Program-made: the position numbers and the translations under genes
Assembly: GCA_007258455.2 (NCBI GenBank)
Contig: VDFB02193867.1
Span: 566,015,921-566,079,920, forward strand
Direction of reading: 5' to 3'
Length of the DNA: 64,000 bases
From: Sequoia sempervirens
Taxonomy: Eukaryota > Streptophyta > Pinopsida > Cupressales > Cupressaceae
Notes under the pieces: model-generated
Databases searched by the model: none
What the model was told of the DNA's origin: nothing
Seen by the model: the letters and a program-made list of their open reading frames with translations, nothing else
Part shown: positions 1-11,859 of the stretch, in pieces
How positions within the stretch are numbered: position 1 is the stretch's first letter
Layout of the letters: every line of letters begins with the position of its first letter

Positions 1-881
1 TCTTCTTGAATAATCATCAATGAACGATATGTAGTACCTTGACCTAGACAAAGAAGCAACATTCACTGGACCGAAAACATTAGAATGTACATAATCAAGC
101 AAACCAGAAGATTTGTGAGGACTAGAGTAAAATGAAACACGATGTTGTTTACCATATATACAATGTTCACAAAATTCAAATTCAAGGTTACAATCTTCAA
201 GCCCCTCAACCAGGTTTTTATTCTTCAAGGTTTTTAAACCTTTCTCACCAATGTGGCCTAGCCTATGATGCCAAAGCATAGTCTTTTCTGCTAGAAGTTT
301 AACTTCCATAGAGTTTACACTATTAGGAACTTTTCCCTCTTTGCCTCCATGAGTAGCTTTCTATGACTTGGCCGAGACACTATTGCTTTGTACAACATGT
401 GCATCAAGCTTATACAAGGTACCAACACGAGCACCTCTTGCTAGCACCATAGAGCCTCTAGTCATCTTGCATCCATTTCCAGAGAACGTGACTTGTACTC
501 CAATATCATTCAGCATACTAACAAAAAGTAAGTTACAAGCTAGACCTGGTATATGCATTACATCATTAATTCCTTTCACTCTGCCATCAAGGAATTGAAT
601 TCTGACTCTTCCTCAGCCAACTATTTCCAATGATGAATCACTTGCAAAATACACCTTTCCACCATCGTATTTTTCATACTTTGTGAACCAGTCTCTATGA
701 GATGTCATGTGGAAAGATGCTCCAGAATCAATCAGCCAAACATCATCGATGCAGTAGCCAAGGCTACAATGAAAGCATCATCACTCTGAGAAGAATCATT
801 GTCGGAAGAATACTTCTTCTTCTTCTTTTCTCCTCTTTACAATCCTTTCGACATGACCAGGTTGCCCACAATTCCAACACT
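1..881 (-). pseudogene. pol: Copia-A pol fragment: zinc knuckle, protease, GAG-pre-integrase, integrase start
   Basis: Read on the minus strand from 881 downward. A zinc knuckle with CWNCGQPGH follows gag at about 895-830; the last Cys is lost because one base is missing just after His-Val. The aspartic protease site Asp-Ser-Gly-Ala is intact near 730-720, followed by the copia-type segment with FHMTSHRDW. The stretch at 579-361 reads GINDVMHIPGLACNLLFVS and onward, typical of the protease to pre-integrase linker. The HHCC pre-integrase region lies at about 290-150. The window edge cuts the integrase core. Several stops and shifts make it non-functional. Copia-B holds the same region at 35220-36100, where the protease site is mutated instead. 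Confidence 0.85.
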
Positions 882-1562
882 TCACCTTAGACTTCTTTCC
901 AAGAGACTTTGATCTCCCCTCTGATTTGATTTGGACTTCTTGTCCTTCTTCTTGCCTTTATCTTTCGATCTTCTAGCAAGAGCCTCCTTCACCATCTCAG
1001 AAGATTTTCTTCTCATCTCTTCTGATAACAAAGAAGCAACAACATCTTCCATCTTAAAAGTGGATGTTGTACTCCCAATAGCCATCACCAAGTGATCCCA
1101 AGAATCTGGAAAAGAACATAATAACAGCATACAACAATCCTCTTTATCAATCTTCACACCCATAGATGTTAACTGTGCAATCAGCATGTTGAATGTGTTC
1201 AAATGATCAGCAACAGATCCTCCTTCCTGCATTTTGAAAGAGTATAGCTTCTTCCTCAAGAGCAATTTATTCACCAAGGACTTGCCCTGATAAATAGTTG
1301 CCAGTCTTTTCCACAAAGAAAATGTAGTCTTTTCTTCATGAACATTCAGAAGAACAGAGTCTGCTAAACAGAGCCTTATTAGCCCCTTAGATTTTCTATC
1401 TGTAAGGTCCCAATCTTCTTGCTTCATTCCTATAGGCTTCATTCCAAACACAACAATCCATAGATCACGATCAACTAACAGATCTTCCATTTTAAGTTTC
1501 CACAACTCAAAATTTCTACCATTGCATTTCTCAATTTCAATCTTTCCCGACGTGCTTTCCAT
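882..1562 (-). CDS. gag: Copia-A gag, N-terminal 226 residues intact
   Basis: Structural capsid precursor of a Ty1/copia element, which packages element RNA in cytoplasmic particles. The ORF starts at MESTSGKIEIEKCNG, with the usual N-terminal pattern of a short polar lead then FELWKLKMEDLL. The middle carries the UBN2-type gag core (LADSVLLNVHEEKT, LWKRLATIYQGKSLVNKL, DHLNTFN). The C-terminal part is lysine-rich (KDKGKKKDKKSKS), as expected before a zinc knuckle. The frame is lost at SLLERSLR, just upstream of CWNCGQPGH in another frame, so the natural gag-pol frame has a small indel there. The start codon 105 bases inside the PBS fits a normal copia leader. Confidence 0.85.
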   Translation of the reverse strand: MESTSGKIEIEKCNGRNFELWKLKMEDLLVDRDLWIVVFGMKPIGMKQEDWDLTDRKSKGLIRLCLADSVLLNVHEEKTTFSLWKRLATIYQGKSLVNKLLLRKKLYSFKMQEGGSVADHLNTFNMLIAQLTSMGVKIDKEDCCMLLLCSFPDSWDHLVMAIGSTTSTFKMEDVVASLLSEEMRRKSSEMVKEALARRSKDKGKKKDKKSKSNQRGDQSLLERSLR

Positions 1563-1663
1563 CTTAACCTATAATTCAAATTAGCAAACTTCTACAAGAC
1601 TCCCACTGAACAGAAATTGACTCAAAAAATCCAACATACCCACAAGGATAACAAAATTGGCCA

Positions 1664-1676
1664 GGCTCTGATACCA
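1664..1676 (-). promoter_or_regulatory. Copia-A primer-binding site (initiator tRNA-Met)
   Basis: On the minus strand TGGTATCAGAGCC lies two bases inside the LTR end, which is ...TTACA. This matches the 3' end of plant initiator methionine tRNA, the usual primer of copia elements. The same site sits at 36900-36912 in Copia-B. Confidence 0.9.
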
Positions 1677-1678
1677 CT

Positions 1679-2342
1679 TGTAAGGAAAGCTAAGGTGCAA
1701 AACTAACTCTCCTAATGTCAAAACCTAAGGGAAGAATGCAGAGATACTTTTAAATTTTCAATTATAGTCCAATTAAGATACACTTGAAAGCAATAACAAA
1801 ATTAGAGAAATAATCATACATAGATGAACACCAGATTTACGTGGAAAAACCCTTATAGGAGAAAAACCCACCACACCAATAAAAACCCCTTTGTATTAAA
1901 GTAACAAAAATTACATACAAAGTATGGGCTTCACTCTCTCTAATGTCAATTTTACAACAGCATTCACAATGATCAACCTTGTACAAAATATTCAAGTTAC
2001 TATCCTCTCTGAATCGAATTCACACTGATAATACATCAAACTATTTATCCAACTGTTCATGCAACCATCGAACCAAACAACATCTGCAATTCTTGAGTAT
2101 ATTCATGACGTCCATGGTCTGTCGATCTTCCTCTCAGTAATGGGCACAATAGTCCAACTACTAGCAGTTCCCATTCTACTCTTTGATTGGTCATAGACTC
2201 ACCACGTAGCATAGTCATCACTCAGTCAAAGGCACTCAACCTATGTCGCATGTCGGTGAGACACTATTCGTGTCTCCCCAATGCCACAAAAATGATTTGT
2301 AGTTATCACCAAGAGTTTACCCCATCGGCAAGACGTTATACT
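1679..2342 (-). repeat. Copia-A 5' LTR, inner piece
   Basis: Begins TGTAAGGAAA on the plus strand and aligns with both Copia-B LTRs (31344 and 36915). It stops at 2342 where G1 inserted; the last five bases, ATACT, are the G1 target duplication. The LTR continues at 14753. Confidence 0.9.
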
Positions 2343-3621
2343 TGTGATAGGTCGATTCTAACTGCTAGGAAATGAGCAGTAAACAAAGTAATGCAAATAA
2401 CACTAAAAACTACCTACACCTCAAGATTAGTCTAGTTAGATTAAACATAAAATAAAAACAACAAATGGAACCTTTTACCTCGTGTCGAATCGATCCTTTG
2501 GTTGGCCTTTCGATCTTTGGTGTGTGTTCTCCTTGGATGGCAAGAAATACAAGCTAGATGATGATATGAAGGTGGATGCAAGTGAGTGCAAGCATTAAAA
2601 TGGCTAAGTATAGATTCTAGAAGAAATTTGCAAGAGTTTGGCTACAATGCATGATCTCTCTTAAAATAAGAGAAAAGAGGGGGTATTTATAGAGATTTTG
2701 GAAATCTCTAGGGAAATAGACGATCAAGATTGAGCCACCAAGATCAAGATGTAGGGCTAAGGTGAGTTGAGAACTCACAAGCCCTCACATCTTGACATGT
2801 GGCAAGTGCTATGGCTTAAAAGGGGTGGTGTGTACATGAGGTGGAAGGATAGTACATGACATGGAGAGGGTACATAGTACCTTGGGATTGGGACAATATC
2901 TCCTCATAAAGGAGGTACTTGTCCCCATGTGGGTGAGAGGACAAGTGGGGAATTAAAAATTCCTCAAATATTCTCATGGGGAAGAGAGAAGGAATTTAAA
3001 ATTCTTTCAAATGCATTGGGGGATTAAATGTGAATTAAAAATTCACATGGGGAATGGAGATGCCTTGTTCAATAAGAGAAAGCTCTTAATCAAGTTGACT
3101 AAGGACACATTCCATAAATGATATGGGGATTATAGATGACCTAATTAAGTGATTAAGGTTGTGCAAGTACTTGATTAGACTAATTAAGGACTTGTTAGAG
3201 ATAAATGGGAAATTATGGAGGATGGGACCCTAATGATGATTAGGGGTGTGCACATCTTAATCATAAGTTAATTATGACTAAGAAAGAGGGTTAGATTGCT
3301 GAGAGGGATTAGAGGCCAACTTGCAAAAGTTGGAGGATGTGACAATGGGAGAGAAAATAGGGAATTTAAAAGTAAATTTAAAATTCCAAAAGATAATATG
3401 ACTAAATTAAATAAAGTGATGTATTTATTTAATTTAGAGAGGAAATAGGGGAAAAGTATTTATTAAATTAGATACCTTGGGAAATGTTATGCAAGAAACA
3501 TAATATTAATTAAATGAATGATTTAATTAATACTAGAAAAGAGGACGATTTTAAAAGAGCAAAAGGATGATTAAGAAGACAACTTTGACCATATGGAAGT
3601 GGTCAAATTTGGATGTCTACA
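2343..3621 (-). repeat. G1 3' LTR
   Basis: Plus-strand ends are TGTGATAGG and GATGTCTACA, so on the minus strand it starts TGTAGACATC and ends CCTATCACA. It matches 13469-14747 with scattered substitutions. A minus-strand TATA-like CTATAAATACC lies near 2680-2690. It contains several short palindromes around AATTTAAAATT (see findings). Confidence 0.93.
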
Positions 3622-3633
3622 TTTTTCCCCTCT
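3622..3633 (-). promoter_or_regulatory. G1 polypurine tract
   Basis: On the minus strand AGAGGGGAAAAA lies directly against the LTR start TGTAGACATC. It is the plus-strand DNA primer site of the element. The equivalent tract of G2/G3 is at 29400-29410. Confidence 0.85.
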
Positions 3634-4429
3634 TCGAAACACTATTAGGATAACAGGGTTTCAAAGAAAAATAAAAAATAGATGACTCTATGGAAGAAGT
3701 GACTAGAAAAGAGATGCCCCAGCATGGGAGAGATTATGAGCTACCTGAATAGAGGAGAATTAAATGGGATTCCCCAGTCTCGTGAGGGAAGGCTTATGAC
3801 TGAAGATTGGGAGAGGATGGTAGGGTATGCCCCCTCGAGAAGGGGATGGGGACAAAAAAAGGGGGCCCCGAGCAACTTCTCGAAAGGTTGAAGTGATATA
3901 TGTCAATGGAAAGAACATGGAAAATCAAGAATATTGGCACTTGAAAGGAGGAAAACGAGTCTACAATGTGGAAATGGCAGTCCTCGGAAGATAAAGGGGG
4001 ATGGAATTAGTTGAGGCCCAAAAAAGTTAAATAAAAGGAAAAAATTCCTTTCATTTAAAAAGTGAAAAAGGGAGGGAAAAAACTATAAAAGGTAAGTGAG
4101 GGGGGTTATTTCTCCTCATTTGGACAGCTGGCAAGTGAGGAGAAGAGGAAGAAGAAGAGAGCAGACAAGGAAGAGACATGATGTCAGAGTATGATTCATA
4201 GATCATTCACCGAGGGGATGAGAGATGGCAATTTTTCAAGGAGTGTGCAGTGCCATGTCAGGTGAGTTTGAAATCCCATCTAGTGATTTTGTTCAATTTT
4301 GCAATTTTTTTCAAAAAACAAGGATATGGGTTATGTGGGGGGTCCCAGGAGGAAAAATGGGTAGTGGAAAAAAAAGAAAATTTTGTTGTTTTTTTCCTTT
4401 TTGGCGGGATTTGGGTTAGGTGGGATGGG
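3634..4429 (-). other. G1 3' tail upstream of the polypurine tract, non-coding
   Basis: No gene is evident. Read on the minus strand, it aligns in patches with 28860-29399 (for example GGGGCATACCCT, TTGGGGCATC-like and TAGTCACTTC words), so it is a conserved 3' untranslated tail of this gypsy family. ORFs at 4225-4548 are open by chance in purine/pyrimidine-biased DNA. Confidence 0.7.
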
Positions 4430-4800
4430 GGTGGGGTTGTGTTGAGCCAGGCCCAGGTGGATACGCCTAGCCGGGTGGGTGGGTCCACCCAGCTAGGCAG
4501 GCGTGTCTGCCTGTGTCTAGGTGGGTCAGCCCAGGCCAGGTAGAGCACCGCCCCACAAGCCAGGGCAGGTCCGCACGAGGTCGGTGGAGCACCGTCCGGC
4601 TAGCCTGAGCGGGTATGCCTATGAGCAAAGGTGAGTCCTCCCAGGCTTGGGGCGGGTCCACCTGCAAGCTCGGTATGCATACGCCCATGCTCAGGCGAGT
4701 CTGCCCGCAAGCTCGGGTGGGTCCGCCTAGGCTCAAGGCAAGTCAGCCCGTGAGCTAGGGCGAGTCCACCCAGGCACAGGGAGGGGCTGCCCAAGGGGCT
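4430..4800. repeat. GC-rich degenerate repeat block in the G1 3' tail
   Basis: About 370 bases, much richer in G+C than the surroundings, made of variants of GGGYRGTCYRCC and its complement spaced roughly 20-45 bases apart. Many units are self-complementary (for example GGTGGGTCCACC). It occupies the same place as the palindrome at 28030-28655, between the PMD slot and the 3' tail, and resembles the leader repeats at 11860-12460. Confidence 0.75.
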
Positions 4801-6640
4801 GAAGCGAAGCTAGGAAGACCGGAGAGGGGCAAAAGACATGGATAGAAAAGGGGAATACACAAGGGAAATCTCAAGGGAGGGGGGTAAAGGGAGTGGTTAA
4901 AAACCATAGAACAAGACGACATGAGGAAAAATAACTTACAAGCTACTTTTGTGATGGATGCAGAAAGTGGAGAGTTTGTGGACACGAGAGAGATGGTCCC
5001 AGGTTTTGGCGATATGCATGGCATGGATGATAGGCGTGGAGCACCAGAGACTATCATAGGTAGGACTATTGCAAATTTTGTCCTATCTGATGATGAAGGC
5101 CCATAGGGCCATGCTGACAGTGCTGATAGAGCGTTGGGACTCGGAGACATCAACATTCCATCTATAGATGGAGGAGATGATGGTGACCTTGGAGGATGTT
5201 TGGCAGATTCTGAGGCTCCCTATAGCAGGGCTTTCGGTTAGCGAGTGCTGGTCAAAGGGAGAGGCACTGGATGAGTCCGTGCGCGTTGTTTTCGGTAGTG
5301 ACGATCTACCGGTTCAGTGGGGTCAGTTGGATGTGGATAGGATGTTGTCATGTAGGGTACGGGTGTTGTCATTATACTTAGTAGGACTGATTAGTAGGAT
5401 CCTAGTGCCAGATCAAAGCAGTCGGTTCCTGCACCTCAGATTTGTCAAGGTGATTCGACATATCATCGAGGGTCGAGAGGTGGAGTTCGCGTGGGGGACA
5501 TGCATGCTGGTACAACTATACTGAGACATGCATCAAGTATGTTATCAAAAATCGCTGAGTGTGGCCTATGTCACACTACTACAGGATTGGGTGTGGGAGC
5601 ACATCAGGGTGACCAAACCAATCATGCATAGATTAGGAGTGCAGGATGACAGAGAGGTCTTGGCCTAGGGTTGGGGGACAAAGGTAGGAGTGATATTGCG
5701 GTATCAGGATGTGAGAGATGTGGATGTGTGGAGGAGACAGTTGGATGATGTGTAGGAGGAGATGATAGTGTGGCGTCCCTATATGTTGTGGTGATTCAAG
5801 TGTTGGAGGGATGATTATGTAGCACACAACGGTTACTTCTTCACGCGCTATTATATTGTTGGGCAGATTTTGATTATAGTGGAGCTACACAGACCCGATC
5901 GGGTGACACAGTAGTTTGGAGGGAGATAGAATATTCCCGCGGGGCAGGTGAGATTCCGATGACTATCACGGGATCAGCCATGGGGGGCTCAGTTGAGCCT
6001 GGAGGTGGTGTGGGAGGAGCTAGAGACATTATAGTTTAGGCCATACCCCAATAGGCAGGAGGGGCTGAGGGATGCATGGGTGACAAATTGATATCGGTAG
6101 TGGTCCAGGCGACATCCATTGCCACATATTACCCCAATAGTGCCGATTGAGGGAGCACTAGGGTTTGGGTCAGAGGATGAGAGATGGTTGAAGGCAGAGG
6201 GATCGGCACCTTGAGGCTGATAGAGGGGAGGTCAGGCAAGAGGAGGATAGCAGGTGGTGGGAGTAGCCGAGGAGCCAGCTAGGGCAGCCAGGAGGAGGAG
6301 AGAGGAGGTTGTTGGAGCAGCCTAGGAGCTAGATAGAGCAACTAGGAGGAGGAGACGACAGCGTAGATCTGGAGGGATGGAGAGAAGGGAGAGGATGAGA
6401 CCAGTAGGGCTACAACATAGTAGGATATGGGGGCAGAGATCTAGGGAGAGAGGGTCCAGGAGGCATGCGCATCCTCAGAGGGTTAGCAGCAGGAGAGAGC
6501 GGAGGAGGCTGAGACCAGCAGAGCACAGGAGAGACATGAGGTAGACATGGCTATCAGAGGGTATTAGTGACAGAAATAGGAGGAGGGTGAGGCAAGTAGA
6601 GCACAAGAGAGGGTGACAGGGAGAGATGGATCCTGTAGAT
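4801..6640 (+). pseudogene. Antisense plant-mobile-domain (PMD) pseudogene in G1
   Basis: Runs opposite to G1 gag. The readable PMD core begins near 5104 with LIERWDSETSTFH, then VTLEDVWQILRLPI from 5168, a Leu/Arg-rich middle, a poorly kept segment near 5520-5620, a window near 5780-5900 with NGYFFTRYYIVG and VELHRPDRV, and a tail rich in Arg/Glu (6240-6600). These are the landmark blocks of the PMD family, known from plant MAIL1/MAIN-like proteins and from transposable elements. Many in-frame stops occur. An ORF at 4921-5106 just upstream has no clear family. The PMD is homologous to the minus-strand one at 63799-61214, but the long coiled-coil tail there is replaced here by a short basic tail that abuts an LTR at 6634. 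Confidence 0.8.
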
Positions 6641-7588
6641 GGTGAAATCTGCATTTGCTCAAAATAAACAACACACATTAGCATGGTTAGTTTAAAACAA
6701 AGTAAATAACAACATCCATATGAAATGATACATCAATGCTTTCAAATGCAAACAAAAGACAAAATCAAGCTAAATAAGCACATGAAAAACATGAAGTAAA
6801 TCATCTCATATTGGATTGGTGCTTCTATGGAAAGAATCCCTTTCCCAATCCTTGCTTAAGCTTGATGCTAAGATGCTATAAAGATGATGATAAGATGGCA
6901 AAAATCAGTTCTCAAGGAGAGTGACTTTACATGAAATTTGTGGATGAAATTGTGGAGGATTTGCTTGAAGAATGAAGCCTTCATTTATAGATTTTCAAAT
7001 GCTAAGAGGGCTTATGAGAAAGCAATGTGGGACTAAAGATAAGCCAATGGGGAGAGGTCACTTGTCATCATGTGAGTGGTTGATGCATGTGCAAGATTTG
7101 GGAAATGTGCCCAAGAGGGGGAAATTTAAAATTCAAATTTGAGAGTAAATGCTAAGTGGGTGACATGTAAGAGTTTATTAATTGCTTTGTTGGAGGTACA
7201 TGCCCACTTTGTTTTTGAATTCAAACTTGATGGAATATTCCTCATGGATGCCATGTTGAGTGAAAATGTTGATTTTAATAAATCAATAAATGGATTTATT
7301 TGTGCAAGTGGGATTGTCTAGAGGATGTGACATGCATTAGATTAGATTTAATCAGAATTAATTAGCTAGGATGATGATTACGATGTTTGACCTTTTTGAC
7401 TTGCATATTTGGATTTATTTAAATTAGAAAAGGAGAAATATGAATTTTGAGACTTAATTAAATAAAGTCCTGGTTTATTTAATTAAATGGATGATGCAAG
7501 ATAAAGGTTAAATGATTTGTGAGAGATGAAATGTTATTATTTGATTAAACCATTGGATTGACCTGTATGCATATTTTACGTGTCTATA
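6634..7588 (-). repeat. Foreign LTR segment inside G1
   Basis: On the minus strand it starts TATAGACACGTAAA and ends CCATCTACA. It aligns throughout with the plus-strand LTR at 17208-18503, including ATTAAATAAA-rich stretches, CAAGTG...ATTGG...ATCTTTA words, a TATA-like CTATAAATGAAGG (minus strand near 6985) and GGGAAAGGG. It differs from the terminal G1 LTRs. No PPT precedes it, no PBS follows it, and its 5-bp flanks (GATCC and GGTGG) do not match, so it marks a recombination joint rather than a simple solo-LTR insertion. Confidence 0.75.
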
Positions 7589-8445
7589 GGTGGTAGGGAT
7601 GTTTTTACCACTGAAGGTGATAGTCTTGTCTTCCTTTGGAGTAGCATGTGAAGGTTGGCCATACTCGTGTGGTGACGGGGGCATGGTTGCTATATGAAGG
7701 GCAGTATGCATTTCGTATTCTCCACACCCCTTGTCAATGATATGGACTTTTGTGACTGTAGGATCAATGGTGGAAGATGGAGTGGTTGTCATGATGGAGG
7801 GTGGATTAGCGGATGATGACTGAGATGCCCCCATTTCGACCCTGCGACAATAATGTAAATGGGGGAAGGACACTTCTAAAGTGCAGCAATATTCAAAAGG
7901 TTGGGGGTCAGCATAGATGGTGACTTCCTGTCTGTTGACTGGGAAATTTAGGCACTGATGGTATGTGGAATGGATGACTTGCATAGCATGGAGCCATGGG
8001 CAGCCAAGGAGGAGATTAAATGGCAAGTCCAGATCAAGGACATGATAGGTAGTGTACTGAACCACAGGTCCCACTTGGATAGGAAGACTAATAATTCCCT
8101 CTGAATTCCTTTCTGCATTATCCTAGGTCTTGATTGTGATGATCTGATTACTTAAATCTGCTTGAGTATACCCCACCTGTTTTATGAATTTTAGAGTACA
8201 CAAATTGAGGGCAGAGCCATTATCTATCAAGACCCTTTTTATTTTATGGTGGGCAACAATGACTTCGATATGCAAGGGGTAATTATGATTGACATCGATA
8301 GTTGGCATGTCATTTTTGTTGAAGTGCAGTTGATAAGATAAAGCTGTGGGAATTGTGTGGGATCAATTTCATTAGGTACATGGGTTTCCTGTAGGGCTCT
8401 ATTGAGAATTTCTTGATGTACAGGAGAAGACTTAAGCAAATCCAA
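7589..8445 (-). pseudogene. pro: G1 protease region of gag-pro, with stops
   Basis: Aspartic protease that would mature the polyprotein. On the minus strand at 8308-8123 the segment reads KRVLIDNGSALNLCTLKF, the Asp-Asn-Gly-Ser form of the active site common in Tat-type gypsy elements (Asp near 8224). Downstream, LDLPFNLLLGCPWLHAMQ (about 8030) and a His-rich stretch are the second half of the domain and its linker. The text then follows G2 54515-54790 (DKGCGEYEMHTAL). Similarity ends near 7620 and the LTR segment starts at 7588, so RT, RNase H and integrase are missing. Stop codons interrupt the frame near 8120 and elsewhere. Confidence 0.82.
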
Positions 8446-10476
8446 AATGGAGATATGAGCAGGGGTTTTTCCTAAGTGATCAAGGATGTTGTATTGGGAG
8501 GTTATAGGAGTTGGTTGGGCGGGTGCGGAGGCTACAGGGACAGTGATGTGGGCTCGTTGTGTAGTAACAACACACTAAGGGTATTTGGCTTTGACATGTA
8601 TCATGGATACCTGGGGCTCTACCTGCTCAATGTAATGAATAATACCCTTGTAATTGAGGGGTACATTCTTATAGCTCACATTATTTGTGTTGTTGTCCTG
8701 GGGATTACTGTTGGAGGTGCTTGGGCCTTGATTATGGTTGGGAAAGGCGTTTTGATATATCTACAACTGAGCATTGGATGACGAAGTTTGACTGGCATCA
8801 ACCTTGATATCTCCTCGATCAATGAGGTCTTGGATATAGTTTTTCAGACCTTGGAATTTATTCAAAGAGTGTCCTTTGATTTTATGGAACTCACAATATT
8901 CATTTTCCCTAAACCATGGGGGCTTGGGCTTGGATTCGTCAAGTGGCTTGGTGACAAGGTACATGATTGGATAATTGATCTGTAACAATTTATTGAAGAC
9001 AACACTTAGGGGTTCTCCTAATTGAGCATACTAACGTTTAGCGTTCCCCTGGTTATTCTAATTTGACTATTGAGAAGGGCGAGGTGCCCCCTGTGGCACC
9101 AATATGGCATTAGGTATGGATGGTTGTTGTCTCTATGATGTATTAGCCACTTGGACATGTTTAGTATCAGTGACACCATCATTTACTACGTTCTTATTCT
9201 TGTTCCCAAAACGTGGCTTATCTTCAAATGACCTTTCTTTATCCTAGTTGTATATTTTGATGTGTCCTTTGGCAACAAGGGCACGTTCAAGGATAGGTCC
9301 CTTTTCTACTAGCTCGGTGAAAGTGGTGACACAATGTAACCTAAAGTTATGAGCCATGTCAGGATGAGAGTTCTTCATGAAGAGGGTGACCATGTCCTTC
9401 TCTCTTAGAGATGTTTTCATTCAGCTTGCTAACACACACCACGTTTGAAGATAGCTAGCAAAGGTTTCCCCCTCCCATTGTTTCTCTTTGAGGAGATCTA
9501 AGGTGTCAATGTCCTCCAAATTGAAGGAGAAGTAGGAGACAAACTTTTCTGATAGGTCCGCAAAAGATTTTATGGACCCTCTTTTGAGGGTCATGAACCA
9601 GTCTAGGGAAATGCCTATTAGACTCCACATAAACAAGCGCAAGAGATAATTGTCGTTATGCATAACTTCTTGACATTGGGAGTAAAACTCCTGTAAGTGG
9701 GCCTTGGGATCCTTTTTCCCCTTGTATCTATCAAATTTTGGTATTTCAAAATGTTTAGGGAAGGGGATCAATGAGATGAAGGGATCAAATGGATATGGGC
9801 ATATGTCCTCGAATATGAATGATTGTTTGCCAGTCCCTGCCTAAAGATCTCTCAAAGCAGCTTTAATTTCTAGCAAATTTGAGTTGATTGGTGGTGGGTT
9901 GGATGGATATGGATGGTAGGATGATAGAGGATCCTGCTGAGAGAATGTTGGATCATTGAGGTATGGGTTTGGATGGTGGAGTGATGACATCCCATGTTAG
10001 TATGCTGGTGGATTTTGTTGATACGTGGGTTGTTGTTGTGAGGTATAATATGGATTCGTTTGATGAAGATGTGAGGTGGGTTACTGAGGTGCTTGGATGT
10101 GATGTTGTGGATTGACCCGTTGATATTGGGGGAGTTGTTGTGATTGTTGGGAGGCCGCATAAGGTGGTTGTTGTTGGGACTGCTGTTGGTAATAGGGATA
10201 CTATGGTGGTTGTTGATGCGATGTGAGATGTTGTGTGGGCCGAGACGACATGTTGTACTATGCTTGAGCTCACGGTCATAGGATGGATGCGAGGAAAGGA
10301 GATATGGTCTGAGTGGAAGGTCAGGACAGATTGTTTTGCAACTGATATGGTGGTTGTTGTGAGGAAAATAGCAGTTGTTGTTGTTGGGGCAGCTGGGATA
10401 ACGTAGGGGGATTTTGTAAGGGAGTTTGTTGGGTACCAAAGGGAAAATTTAGAGGGGATAGATTAGATTGAGGCAG
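8446..10476 (-). pseudogene. gag: G1 gag, central and C-terminal part, broken
   Basis: Nucleocapsid/capsid part of gag. The retrotransposon gag core is at 9771-9421, with FPKHFEIPKFDRYKGKKDPK, LQEFYSQCQEV and DWFMTLKRGSIKSFADL. A CHHC-type knuckle, CEFHKIKGHSLNKF, lies at about 8920-8880; its last Cys is Phe, whereas G2 keeps Cys there. Upstream (10439-9870) is a Gln/Pro/Tyr-rich stretch (repeats of QQPPY and SQQ) in which many Gln codons have become TAG/TAA. The N-terminal ORF is annotated separately. Confidence 0.82.
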
Positions 10477-11196
10477 CTATGGGGATGCATATGAAGGTGA
10501 CGGTTGCTTTAGGACCCCAGAAGGTGGAGGCAATGCAGTGAAAGGGTTGCCCCCAATGTTGACGGGAGGCAGATTCGAAGAGGGCAGTACTGGTAGCATT
10601 AGTGGTTGTGGTTGCAGGACATTTTGTGGCATGCCAAAGGAAAAAGGATCATTGGGATCAGTGGTTTGGGGTGTCCCTATGACCGAGATTGTGGGATGCG
10701 GGGGATTGCTAACGAGATACAGAATGGCGTTGCCAAATTCAGGTTGATGCCAACCTTCTATGGAAGGAACATTGGGGACGTATGAGCTACCTGGGACATT
10801 GTGTGAACCTTGGGGTATATTAGGTTTAGATCCACCATACTTGGATAGGTCGATACCTGACAGTAGTTTGACACCCTTATCAATTAAGTGTGCCAAGATT
10901 TCTTCGCCATGTTTTTTAAGAAGGTGATCTGCCATTTGCACATTGACTGGGTTACTAAAGTGTTCCTCAAACGTAACCTCAGGTTGGATGACCATGTTTT
11001 CATCTTCGAGGGGTGATGTGTTTTGACTATCGATATTGGATTGTGATGATGTTCCATTGTGTGGATCTCGAGGAGTGTTTGCATTGTTATTGGGGTCTTG
11101 TGAGGCATTGGCTGGGTTATTAGGATCTTGAGGAAAGTTTGGTTGGGATTGTTGTTCATCCATCTTCCTTGTTTGTGACCGGGTCTGAATGGGCAT
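10477..11196 (-). CDS. gag: G1 gag N-terminal 239 residues
   Basis: Starts MPIQTRSQTRKMDEQQ, then a low-complexity run of Asn/Asp/Pro repeats (DPNNPANASQDPNNNANTP), then a folded-looking segment (HLLKKHGEEILAHLIDKGVKLL) and a Pro/Asn-rich tail. G2 gag at 43926 has the same layout (AQDPNN, LLNEHGDKILTTLIMKGIK), which supports this start. The ORF ends at a stop near 10477; the reading continues past it in frame in the rest of gag, so the stop is a mutation, not the natural end. Role: particle assembly; this part is poorly conserved outside the family. Confidence 0.8.
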   Translation of the reverse strand: MPIQTRSQTRKMDEQQSQPNFPQDPNNPANASQDPNNNANTPRDPHNGTSSQSNIDSQNTSPLEDENMVIQPEVTFEEHFSNPVNVQMADHLLKKHGEEILAHLIDKGVKLLSGIDLSKYGGSKPNIPQGSHNVPGSSYVPNVPSIEGWHQPEFGNAILYLVSNPPHPTISVIGTPQTTDPNDPFSFGMPQNVLQPQPLMLPVLPSSNLPPVNIGGNPFTALPPPSGVLKQPSPSYASP

Positions 11197-11859
11197 GCAA
11201 GATGATATGATGGATTAGGATGATCTTGGTGATGAAAGGATTGATTTGATTAGACGATTGATTAGCCAAAAAGGATGTGGCCTGACAGAATTGGTTTAAT
11301 TGGATGATTGATTAGCCGCTGAGGCTAGGGCTTGATGAGATTGATTCAATTTGATTGAATTGGACTAATTTGATTGGTATATGATGAGTCGATCTGGATT
11401 GGATGATAGTGATCGGAATCTAAAACTCGGTTCAAGAGTGATCTTTAGTAACACTAGGTGTTGATTAATCGAACAAAGGGGGGATGTACGATAACGACAG
11501 TGAATCCAACTTGAGATGGAAGTGGATTGATTGGGCCAACAAAGACAACCAACTTGGGATGGATGACGATACAGAGTTGGTTTTGATGGGTGACGATTAG
11601 AGGTGAAAACCTAAGTCAATTCGGATAACCGCTCTAACAAGGTTTCAATGGGGTATCGATGGTCTCAAACGTGGAAATGATAACTAGAACGTAGGTTCTG
11701 AATGGGTGAATGGATGTACAAGCTAAGGGGATGAACGTTTAGGATGACGAATGGATTCTCGAAATGAGCAGATGGATGCCCGAAATGAGAAGACGAGTTA
11801 TCAAGATGGCAGAACGAAGGTTCTGGCTGGTGAAGTGGATAAAAAAGTTGATTAATCAA

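Noticed and set aside
4258..5156. Overlapping Pro/Ser/His-rich frames on both strands
   Set aside because: GC-rich degenerate repeats keep all frames open; only the PMD frame further right has family landmarks.
9870..10439. 189-residue His/Asn-rich minus-strand frame
   Set aside because: Out-of-frame shadow of the Gln/Pro-rich gag segment; the gag frame is supported by G2.
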